From Frisingicoccus sp009929615 (GTDB lineage: Bacteria > Bacillota > Clostridia > Lachnospirales > Lachnospiraceae), in NCBI GenBank assembly GCA_028692275.1, contig JAQUXR010000010.1, positions 15,451 to 79,450 on the forward strand: a stretch of 64,000 nucleotides of DNA, in the 5' to 3' direction. The notes beneath the pieces were generated by a model. It was not told the DNA's origin. It did not search any database and saw only the letters and a program-made list of their open reading frames with translations. Made by a program: the position numbers and the translations under genes. Shown here piece by piece: positions 56,606 through 64,000 of this stretch (the first letter of the stretch is position 1; each line of letters starts with the position of its first letter).

Positions 56606-58038
56606 TTCAATCGCCTAAAGTAGTCCTTGGTTTCCCGCACAACCACGTTACTCAGTGCCACAAGGGCTATCAGGTTCGGCAAAGCCATCAGGGCATTAAA
56701 TATATCTGCAATATTCCATACAGCCTCTACAGTCATATATGGTCCGATAAAAACAGCCAGTATGTAGAGCCAGCGATATGAAAATACAACTTTTTTATTT
56801 CTATTAAACAGATACTCAATACATCTTTCACCATAATAATCCCATCCGAGAATGGTCGTAAATGCGAAAAACACCAGACAAAGCATCAATACAAAGGATG
56901 AAATTTCCGCCGGGAAAGGAAGACCTTTCTGGAATGCTGCCGTTGTAATCTCAACGCCTTCCAGACCCGTATTCCAAGTTCCTGTCAATACGATGGAAAT
57001 TCCTGTCATGCTACAGATAACAACTGTATCGATAAAAGTTCCTGTCATCGAAACCAGACCCTGACGTGCAGGTTCTTTCGTCTGTGCTGCGGCAGCTGCA
57101 ATTGGTGCACTTCCCAAACCAGCTTCATTTGAGAAAATTCCACGGGCAATACCCTTTTGCATGGCAACTACCATAGAACCCATAACACCACCCGCTAAGG
57201 CACTGCCGGTAAATGCAGATTTTACAATGAGTACAACCGCTTCTGGAATTCTTGCTGCATTTGTTATCAAAATAAGCGCTGCAAAAGTCACATAAAGTAC
57301 AGCCATAAATGGAACAACAACTTCTGAAACCTTTGCAATACGTTTAATGCCACCTAATATAACCAGCCCAACAATAACGGTCATAATAAGGCAGGTAATA
57401 ACCGTTACCCATGAATATGTATGCCCCATAAGATTAACCGTTGACTGCATATTCGGGTCGAAGAAATTCTTTGTCGCAGAAGCAATGCCATTTACCTGAG
57501 TAAAAGTACCTATACCAAGTAATCCAACACATGCACCAAAAAATGCAAAAATCTTACCAAGCCATCGAAAGTTTTTTCCCATACCGTTTTCTATATAGTA
57601 GAATGGTCCACCGAGAACATGACCTTCATCATCAATGCTACGATATTTAACCGCCAGCAGCCCTTCCGCATATTTCGTTGCCATTCCGAAAAATGCTGCT
57701 ATAACCATCCAGAACAAAGCCCCCGGTCCACCGGCCGCAATGGCTGTGGCCACACCTACGATATTACCTGTGCCAATCGTTGCCGATAAGGCGGTACACA
57801 AAGCTCCAAAGCTGCTGACTTCGCCGTCTCCGTCATCTTCGTTTTTAAACATATACTTCAATGCTTTTCCCAAATGGCGAATCTGCAATAAGCCCAGACG
57901 TATCGTAAGAAAAATTCCTGTTGCCAAAATGACGACAATCAGGGGCAGTCCCCACACTGCATCATCTATAACTTTAATATAATTATTTAACTTGCCGTAA
58001 AACTGTCCAAGTGTATTTAACGTTTCCATACGTATCAT
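56602..58038 (-). CDS. Alanine/glycine:sodium symporter (AGCS family)
   Basis: A 478-aa transporter with about 11 hydrophobic segments and AGCS hallmarks: GALCTALSATIGTGNIVGVATAIAAGGPGALFWM (TM3 region, split here as GALCTALSATIGTG and GVATAIAAGGPGALFWM) and ARGIFSNEAGLGSAPIAAAAA. Imports alanine or glycine with Na+. ATG 58038 follows TAGGGAAAA. It sits 16 bases after metY and may share its transcript. Confidence 0.9.
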   Translation of the reverse strand: MIRMETLNTLGQFYGKLNNYIKVIDDAVWGLPLIVVILATGIFLTIRLGLLQIRHLGKALKYMFKNEDDGDGEVSSFGALCTALSATIGTGNIVGVATAIAAGGPGALFWMVIAAFFGMATKYAEGLLAVKYRSIDDEGHVLGGPFYYIENGMGKNFRWLGKIFAFFGACVGLLGIGTFTQVNGIASATKNFFDPNMQSTVNLMGHTYSWVTVITCLIMTVIVGLVILGGIKRIAKVSEVVVPFMAVLYVTFAALILITNAARIPEAVVLIVKSAFTGSALAGGVMGSMVVAMQKGIARGIFSNEAGLGSAPIAAAAAQTKEPARQGLVSMTGTFIDTVVICSMTGISIVLTGTWNTGLEGVEITTAAFQKGLPFPAEISSFVLMLCLVFFAFTTILGWDYYGERCIEYLFNRNKKVVFSYRWLYILAVFIGPYMTVEAVWNIADIFNALMALPNLIALVALSNVVVRETKDYFRRLN

Positions 58039-58054
58039 TTTTCCCTATACCGAC

Positions 58055-59317
58055 TTAAACATTCTTTAAGCTCTGCTCAATATCGTCGATAATATCCTCC
58101 ACGTTCTCAAGTCCTACGGAAAACCGTATTAAACCTGGATTCACGCCAGCTGCAATTAACTGTTCTTCTGTAAGCTGACGATGTGTTGCACTGGCAGGAT
58201 GAAGCACGCAGGTACGAATATCTGCCACATGAACTTCATTGGAAGCCAGTTTCAATCCATCCATAAAGCGGACAGCCGCTGCCTTTCCACCTTTAATGGT
58301 AATAGAAATAACGCCGCAGCTTCCTTTTGGAAGATATTTCTGTGCCAGGTCATGATATTTATCTCCCGGTAAGGCACTATAACTTACGGACTCAATCTTA
58401 TCCGATGCCTGGAAATATTCTGCAACCTTTAAACCATTCTCACAGTAACGTTCCATACGAATTGGCAGTGTTTCCAATCCCAAATTCAACAGAAATGCAG
58501 AATTAGCTGATGGATATGCGCCAAAGTCTCTCATCAGCTGCATACGTGCTTTGATAATATAAGCCATCTCTCCGAAGTCCTTTGTATAAACAACTCCATG
58601 ATAGGACTCATCCGGCTCAGTAAATTCAGGGAACTTGCCATTTGCCCAGTCAAATTTACCACTGTCAACAATAACTCCACCGGTCTGAAGTGCATGTCCA
58701 TCCATATATTTAGATGTGGAATGCACAACAATATCTGCACCAAATTCAAAAGGTTTACAAAGAATCGGCGTAGCAAAGGTATTGTCAATAATCAGAGGAA
58801 CACCATTTCTATGGGCAATATTTGCAAATTTTTCAATATCCAGAACAGCCAGTGCAGGATTGGCCAGAGTTTCTCCAAAGACACAGCGTGTGTTCGGTCT
58901 GAAAGCCTTCTGTATAGTTTCCTCATCTGCCTCAGCATCTACAAAAATACATTCAATCCCCAATTTTTTAAGAGTTACAGAAAAGAGATTAACTGTTCCT
59001 CCATAAATCGTTGAGGTACTTACAAAACTATCCCCCGCACTACACAGATTCAAAACAGAAAATAAAGAAGCTGCCTGACCCGAAGATGTACACATAGCAC
59101 CTACACCGCCCTCTAAATCAGCGATTTTCTTCTCCACAGCATCTACCGTTGGATTGGCAAATCTGGAATACATAAATTCTGTCGGCATATCAAAAAGCTG
59201 TCCAATATGTTCTGTTGAATCAAATACATAAGTTGTACTCTGGACAATAGGCATTACCCTTGGTTCTCCATTTTTCGGTGTATAGCCCGAATGTAAACAT
59301 TTTGTTTCATCTCTCAT
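58055..59317 (-). CDS. metY: O-acetylhomoserine aminocarboxypropyltransferase (homocysteine synthase)
   Basis: Makes homocysteine from O-acetylhomoserine and sulfide, direct sulfhydrylation in methionine synthesis. The 420-aa PLP enzyme has the Cys/Met-metabolism fold: YSRFANPTVDAVEKKIADLEGG (about 50-71), STIYGGTVNLF, NTFATPILCKP, and the PLP Lys in HSTSKYMDGH (about 204). Its ATGA overlap with nfo couples the two. The nearby met uptake operon is separately regulated. Confidence 0.93.
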   Translation of the reverse strand: MRDETKCLHSGYTPKNGEPRVMPIVQSTTYVFDSTEHIGQLFDMPTEFMYSRFANPTVDAVEKKIADLEGGVGAMCTSSGQAASLFSVLNLCSAGDSFVSTSTIYGGTVNLFSVTLKKLGIECIFVDAEADEETIQKAFRPNTRCVFGETLANPALAVLDIEKFANIAHRNGVPLIIDNTFATPILCKPFEFGADIVVHSTSKYMDGHALQTGGVIVDSGKFDWANGKFPEFTEPDESYHGVVYTKDFGEMAYIIKARMQLMRDFGAYPSANSAFLLNLGLETLPIRMERYCENGLKVAEYFQASDKIESVSYSALPGDKYHDLAQKYLPKGSCGVISITIKGGKAAAVRFMDGLKLASNEVHVADIRTCVLHPASATHRQLTEEQLIAAGVNPGLIRFSVGLENVEDIIDDIEQSLKNV

Positions 59318-60231
59318 CTGTTCATTCCTCCACTTTCTGCAAGTTTACTTTTAAGTTCCGGATCAAAAATCCCCTGTCGGAGCATCTGAATCTCCATTCT
59401 ATAAGGGGCCCAGGATTTCTTCGCCTGGCTGGCATCGGCCACATAAGGTGTTTCCAAGATCTTTGGTATCTCCTCAAAATCCTTATGATGTACAATATAA
59501 TTCAAGGCCTCAAATCCTATCTTCCCAAAGCCGATATTCTCATGACGGTCTTTCGCCGCCCCCGGAACATTTTTACTGTCATTTATATGAAAAACACCAA
59601 TCTGGTCTTTTCCTATCAATTTATCAAATTTCTCTATGACACCATCAAAATCATGAACAATATCATATCCGGCATCACTCGTATGGCAGGTGTCAAAACA
59701 TACCCTCAGTTTATCATTAAAGACCACTTTATCATAAATCTGTGCTAATTCTTCAAAGGAACGGCCAATCTCACTGCCTTTACCTGCCATAGTTTCCAAT
59801 GCAACATAAACCTTTGAATCTCGATGAAGCACCTCATTTAAAGCTTCGGCAATACGCTCAATGCCTGCTTCTGCCCCGGCTCCCACATGGGCTCCCGGGT
59901 GAACAATTAAGATTCTGCTTCCCATTGCCTCTGAACGGCTCAGTTCCAAATTCATAAAATCTACAGCCAGTTTGAAGGTTTCCGGTTTTAACGTATTCGC
60001 CATATTAATAATATAAGGAGCATGGATAACGATTTCCCCAATCCCCTGCTCTCGCATATATTCCCAGCCCTCATCAATTCTGAGTTCACTGATATCTTTT
60101 CGCCGGGTATTCTGTGGTGCCCCGGTATATACCATAAATGTATTCGCACCATAGGAATGGGCTTCCCTGGCTGAACCTAAAAACATCTCTTTTCCACTCA
60201 TTCCCACATGGGAACCAATCTTCAGCATCAT
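59314..60231 (-). CDS. nfo: Endonuclease IV (deoxyribonuclease IV)
   Basis: Cleaves 5' of abasic sites in base-excision repair. The 305-aa TIM-barrel protein begins KIGSHVGMSGKEMF. It has metal ligands in VHPGAHVGAG (about residue 113), ALETMAGKGSEIG (Glu, about 147), CFDTCHTSDAGYD (Asp and His, about 181), FHINDSKN (His, about 218) and the late ETPYVADAS. Normal length. It shares four bases with metY and follows the deacetylase by six bases. Confidence 0.93.
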   Translation of the reverse strand: MMLKIGSHVGMSGKEMFLGSAREAHSYGANTFMVYTGAPQNTRRKDISELRIDEGWEYMREQGIGEIVIHAPYIINMANTLKPETFKLAVDFMNLELSRSEAMGSRILIVHPGAHVGAGAEAGIERIAEALNEVLHRDSKVYVALETMAGKGSEIGRSFEELAQIYDKVVFNDKLRVCFDTCHTSDAGYDIVHDFDGVIEKFDKLIGKDQIGVFHINDSKNVPGAAKDRHENIGFGKIGFEALNYIVHHKDFEEIPKILETPYVADASQAKKSWAPYRMEIQMLRQGIFDPELKSKLAESGGMNR

Positions 60232-60237
60232 ATCTCC

Positions 60238-60939
60238 TCACCGCGCCCGGTGATAGGCCTCACCATTCTCCAGCTCTATATTTCGGTGCGCAAATAATTG
60301 GTCTACTGTTAAAAAAGTATAACCTATCCGCTTTAATTCGTCAATAATTCCTGCCGCACCCTCTACACCCTCATCTGAAATGTCGTGCATCAGTATAATA
60401 TCTCCATCTCCAACGGCCTCAACTGTTTCTAAGATGATTTCTTCTGCCGAACGCCCTGTCCAGTCCAGTGTATCCACTGACCATAGAATAACCGGGCGGT
60501 CCAGCCAGTCCTCTAAAATCTTATTAACTTCTCCAAAGGGCGGTCTTAACACCAGATTTTTCTCTCCAATAACAGCTTCAATAGCTTCCTCAGATTTTTT
60601 AACTTCTGCCTTCTGCTCCGCTTCAGAGAGGCAGGACAAATCCACATGTTGATATGTATGTATTCCTATCTGATGCCCCTCTGCGTCCATACGTTTTATT
60701 ATTTCTGCATTCTCCCCGACCTGTGCCCCTATAACAAAAAATGTTGCTTTGACATTCCTTTCTTTGAGCATATTCAGCATTATATCTGTTTTTCCTTCTT
60801 TTGGTCCATCATCAAAGGTTAAGGCAACCACTTTCTCGCTCTGGTTTCCCGGTAATGCAAATACATTTTTCGATGCAGATACAAGCAATGCCATTAGAAG
60901 AAGCAGCATCGCTGCTGTCAAAACATGAAACTCTTTCAT
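60238..60939 (-). CDS. Secreted or membrane-anchored polysaccharide deacetylase
   Basis: A 233-aa carbohydrate esterase family 4 protein, likely N-deacetylating peptidoglycan or another glycan outside the cell. The N-terminal hydrophobic stretch (about residues 7-22) is a signal or anchor, with no lipobox. NodB motifs are ALTFDDGPKEG (MT1, Asp-Asp, about residue 40), HTYQH (MT2 His pair, about 97), RPPFGEV (MT3, about 132), WSVDTLDW (MT4) and ILMHD (MT5). All catalytic positions are kept. Promoter not resolved. Confidence 0.88.
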   Translation of the reverse strand: MKEFHVLTAAMLLLLMALLVSASKNVFALPGNQSEKVVALTFDDGPKEGKTDIMLNMLKERNVKATFFVIGAQVGENAEIIKRMDAEGHQIGIHTYQHVDLSCLSEAEQKAEVKKSEEAIEAVIGEKNLVLRPPFGEVNKILEDWLDRPVILWSVDTLDWTGRSAEEIILETVEAVGDGDIILMHDISDEGVEGAAGIIDELKRIGYTFLTVDQLFAHRNIELENGEAYHRAR

Positions 60940-61015
60940 TTTCTAACCGGCTCCCAACTTCAGGATTCAGATTAATATATGCTGCATCAGGGGTATGTTA
61001 TCCTGTTTTTTGCGC

Positions 61016-61060
61016 AAAAAAGAGCTAAGTCCAGCTGATTAAATCAGCCACCCTTAGCCC
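61016..61060 (-). terminator. Terminator after the cohesin-like gene
   Basis: GGGCTAAGGGTGGCTGATT and AATCAGCTGGACTTAGCTC arms (a long stem with a few mismatches) followed by TTTTTT on the minus strand, about 15 bases after the stop. It separates the cohesin-like gene from the deacetylase. Confidence 0.88.
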
Positions 61061-61076
61061 TTTTTCTATTTATTCT

Positions 61077-62033
61077 TTATTCTGCGATATAAGTGTCTGG
61101 TTCTGTTTCGCTGTAAGCCTGAACATCTCCAAGTAATTCATCACCTAAAGTTTCGCTTTCTGTTTCAGATTCTGTTTCCGTCTCAGTTCCTGACTGGCTT
61201 TCCTTCAAGCTTTCGCTCTCTGTTTCCAATCCGGTCTCTGTTTCAGATTCTGTTTCTGTTTCTGTTTCGGTCTCTGTTTCAGATTCCAGTTCGTGGTCAA
61301 GGCGGGTTATATTAAACACATAGGTCTGTGTATTTCCTGCCGGTGCCGTTACAAGAATCTCAAATCGATTAAGACCCATATCCAAAACCAGATTCTCAGG
61401 AGATAATACAACGCTGTCTTCCTGCATTGGAATAACAGAACAGATAAACATCTCCATACTCTGTCCAACTTCTAAATCGTATTCATACACATCCGGTTTA
61501 AAAGTTTCGTCTAATTTTTCAACTCCCGCAATCATAATCTCTTTGATACGGGCATCCTCTGAAATCGCATTATTAACAACAACCTCAAGAGATGTTGAAT
61601 CGCCGCTCAGGCTTGTCATTTCAACAGACTCATATCCTTCAATATAGGCATCATGAAGTGTAAGTTCTACCGTTCCTACTTCTAATGCTTTAAATGTCAG
61701 TTCATAAGATTTCTCTGTTTCACCATAAGCGAGTGTTTCTATAATCTGAATCTCACCATTAGCTCCTGTAGCCAAGTCGTTGGATGTTCCCACCAACTCA
61801 AGCTTTTCAGGATCATAGGTTAAATCTGCTTTGATGTAGCTCATTGGTTCACCTGCAGAAGCAGTAACAACTACTTTAACTTCATCGTCTTTACCTACAG
61901 TCGAAGATTCTGCGGATACAGTCATCTGCATGCCTGACGCGTCTGTACGCAGTCCACCAAATGCCAAAGCGCCGACCACTGCACAAAGGGTTAAAACCGT
62001 TGCACATATAATTGAAATCGTTTTTTTATTCAT
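61077..62033 (-). CDS. Secreted cohesin-like protein with cadherin-like domain and acidic tail
   Basis: 318 aa. A signal peptide or anchor (MNKKTISIICATVLTLCAVVGAL) leads into a cohesin-type beta-sandwich (residues about 35-155, with DEVKVVVTASAGEPMSYIKADLTYDPEKLELVG). A cadherin-like beta-sandwich follows (about 165-258, with PDVYEYDLEVG and NTQTYVFNITRL). The last 60 residues are a Glu/Ser/Thr repeat tract (ETETETES) with an acidic end. No LPXTG is seen. It may bind a surface partner or polysaccharide. Its second domain is shared with the adjacent glucosaminidase, so the two probably act together at the cell surface. Confidence 0.75.
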   Translation of the reverse strand: MNKKTISIICATVLTLCAVVGALAFGGLRTDASGMQMTVSAESSTVGKDDEVKVVVTASAGEPMSYIKADLTYDPEKLELVGTSNDLATGANGEIQIIETLAYGETEKSYELTFKALEVGTVELTLHDAYIEGYESVEMTSLSGDSTSLEVVVNNAISEDARIKEIMIAGVEKLDETFKPDVYEYDLEVGQSMEMFICSVIPMQEDSVVLSPENLVLDMGLNRFEILVTAPAGNTQTYVFNITRLDHELESETETETETETESETETGLETESESLKESQSGTETETESETESETLGDELLGDVQAYSETEPDTYIAE

Positions 62034-62048
62034 GGTCTATCTCCTTTC

Positions 62049-63911
62049 CTATTGACGATAAATATTGAATGTATAAGTTGTCTGTGTTCCATCACCAGCC
62101 TGGCATACTACCTTAATGATATTATTGCCTGAAGCCAGTTCATGATATCCTCCACCGGATACGATTGAACCATACTGGCTAACTGGTGTTGCAGAAATAT
62201 TAACGGAAGAATCTCTTGTAACTGCTGTGTAATCCAGTTTGTTGTAAGAGAATGTCTGGTTCAAACCAACACTGCCGTTGTTTATGCTGAGATATTTAAT
62301 ATAACTGTTTGGATTGCCTGTTGCTGCTGGTATTGATGCTGCACCTGACGGCATATTATCGTAAACAGGAATAATAAATGTCATATTGCTGTCTAAAATT
62401 CCAAGGTCCTTATATGTGCTATATCTGCTCGTTCCTTCGGAACATGGCGCCTGAATATTACCCATATACTGATGGTCATAATATGGTGCACTGACTACAT
62501 TGAACTTCTGGAAGTAATCTGTATTCTGTCCGATATTAATATAGGACTGAGCAAGGAATTCTGCACCACCAACAATGGATAACCACGGGCTTGTCCATGG
62601 TCTGCGCCATGAGCCGGTCTGGCTTGCATAGTTAATACCATTCTGTACAGCATTACCTGATGCACTTGCATAAGCACCAATGTTGAAGAAGTTATAATAT
62701 CCATATGTACCATCGGCTGCAGAACTTCCACCGCCAACTTCCTGGCGACATCTGGATGCAAGGAAATATGGACTTGCACCGGAAATCTGTCCGGCTTCCA
62801 TAAATGTATCTACATAGCTGTAGTATCTTCCAGCATAATTATAACCATTACCATCTCCCATAAATGTACCGCTTAAGATACCAGCTGTAACATCACGATT
62901 CTGAGATGCTTCATGAGACTGAGTCTCAAACATAAATATCTGCTGTTCATCCAGGAAGTTTCTAGGATCCATGTAGTAAGCAATTAACTGTCTGGATGCG
63001 CCCTTCCATGTAGAACCATCTTTATTTACATATGTATCTGTTGCCCAGTCATAATCTCCAGGGGCTGTAGAAAGCCATGAGAAAGGTGTCGTTGATGATA
63101 CATAAATCATTGAACGATTACCACTGTTTTCCTGGTCTACAGAATACTCAAAATCAAGTCCTGTATATTTAGCAACGAAGTTCCAGTTTGGATGCTGATC
63201 ATGCAGACGTCTCAAAGCATTCTTGTAGCTTTCCGGGAAGTTTGCAATCTGTGATTCGAAGTTCGCATCTGTTTCACCATCATAAGGTTCATCAGCAGCA
63301 CCTACAATCTTAACATATTCGCTGATCATGTAACCTTCTTTAAGAACACCGTTCATAACACAGCTTACTTTATACCAGTCACCTTCCTGGCCCAGAATAT
63401 TAACCTGGGTTCCAAGATAAGCAAGACCAAGTGTACTGTGACTCGTTCCAGGACCTGTACGGAAATTCAAAGCATCCGCTGTGACAATGCCGGCTTTTCC
63501 TGTAACAACTGTACTGTTGCCACCGCTGCTTGTTCCGCCGTTGCCGCTACCTGTATTACCACCGCCATTATTACCGTCGGAAATGGTAATATATTCAGCA
63601 TAAACATAGCCATCACGAGTCGCACCGTTAATGACACAGGTAACTTTATACCATTCACCTTCCTGACCTATAACAGTTACAGATGCATTCTGGTAAATTA
63701 ATCCAAGTGCTGAGTGGTTTGTTCCTGCACCGCTTCGTACATTCAAAGCATCTACATTAACAATACCGTTCTTCTGCTCAAATGTATCTCCACCGGTATT
63801 TCCTCCAATGTCTCCACCAGTGTTTCCTCCGGTGTTTCCACTTTCAGTTTTTGTAATATATTCGGCATAAACAGAAGCTGCTGAAAAAGTCCTTGATATT
63901 GCAATTAGCAA
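62049..63911 (-). pseudogene. SH3b-glucosaminidase-cadherin-like wall hydrolase with disrupted 5' end
   Basis: 620 residues are open from TTG 63911. Order: a stub of one SH3b repeat (VYAEYIT at about 14-20), a Gly/Asn-rich linker, SH3b (about 47-110), linker, SH3b (about 136-203), a glucosaminidase-like catalytic domain (about 250-490, with ASRCRQEVGGGSS), and a C-terminal cadherin-like sandwich. The visible start lacks a ribosome site. Just before it an in-frame TAA (63912-63914) follows nine codons reading RKAFTTIIF, which look like the start of a signal peptide. So the gene is probably broken or rearranged at its 5' end; a sequencing error is possible. Confidence 0.6.
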
Positions 63912-63914
63912 TTA

Positions 63915-64000
63915 AAAGATAATAGTTGTAAATGCTTTCCTAATACTATTTTTTTACTTGCTTACATGGTACAATATGTATATAAACCACAGGGGGATTT
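63915..64000 (-). other. Upstream region of the wall-hydrolase gene; no clear promoter or start
   Basis: On the minus strand this stretch contains the RKAFTTIIF-coding codons before the TAA, an A/T-rich tract and TATTGTACCATG. No AGGAGG-to-ATG pair is seen that would start the hydrolase in frame. The window ends here, so a start further out cannot be judged. Confidence 0.4.

Overview
The window (about 43% GC by eye) looks like a chromosomal segment of an anaerobic Clostridia, most likely Lachnospiraceae. Pointers are an electron-bifurcating [FeFe] hydrogenase (HymABC type) with H-domain sensor genes, an NfnAB-like pair, biotin pyruvate carboxylase, a 446-aa CoA-transferase of the butyrate/acetate type, a T-box trp leader, AGGAGG ribosome binding sites, and the HprK, RapZ, WhiA and Crh set. 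No rRNA, tRNA, CRISPR array or prophage was seen. The only complete mobile element is one IS256-family insertion sequence.

Layout. 1-3.2 kb: trpE-trpG-trpD on the minus strand behind a Trp T-box; three tandem copies of a 118-bp hairpin-rich repeat lie between the T-box terminator and trpE. 3.2-9.7 kb: a ParB-like small protein, an MFS transporter, a pyridoxamine kinase and pyruvate carboxylase. 9.7-16.7 kb: a minus-strand block (uvrC, hprK, ROK kinase, murB, rapZ, whiA, Crh-like) joining carbon-status signalling to wall synthesis. The Crh-like protein has Glu at the position of the phospho-His of HPr. 16.8-28.5 kb: ftsH, pyrG, a HAD phosphatase, nfnAB, murF, an NSS transporter and an M18 aminopeptidase. 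28.5-40 kb: a hydrogenase island. The minus arm carries hymA, a kinase-like ATPase, a [2Fe-2S] protein, hymB, hymC, a PAS-containing H-domain protein and a PP2C phosphatase. The divergent plus arm carries DRTGG, ATPase, H-domain, DRTGG and PHP genes. 40-45.7 kb: a MarR-controlled heterodimeric ABC exporter, with an IS256 element at its terminator.

45.7-49 kb: a 26-heptad coiled-coil protein, a GNAT, the CoA-transferase and a small Cys-rich membrane protein. 49-54.6 kb: an apparent operon metN-metI-metQ, glcD-like oxidase, YbdL-like aminotransferase. It is preceded by a Met-rich 38-codon leader ORF, an intrinsic terminator, and a second copy of the trp-leader repeat family. An 8-bp segment inside the leader ORF can pair with the whole 5' arm of the terminator, so this looks like a peptide-dependent attenuator for methionine. 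54.6-60 kb: a LysR regulator, a YccF-family protein and an unknown protein behind a yybP-ykoY-like (manganese) riboswitch, then an AGCS symporter, metY and nfo. 60-64 kb: a polysaccharide deacetylase, a cohesin-like secreted protein and a glucosaminidase whose 5' end appears broken.

Most interesting: the Met leader-peptide attenuator and its operon; the hairpin repeat family placed directly after two different attenuator terminators; the Mn-type riboswitch on genes of unknown role; the sensory genes around the hydrogenase; and the Glu15 Crh-like protein. All functions are read from protein motifs and context by eye; no database or folding program was run.
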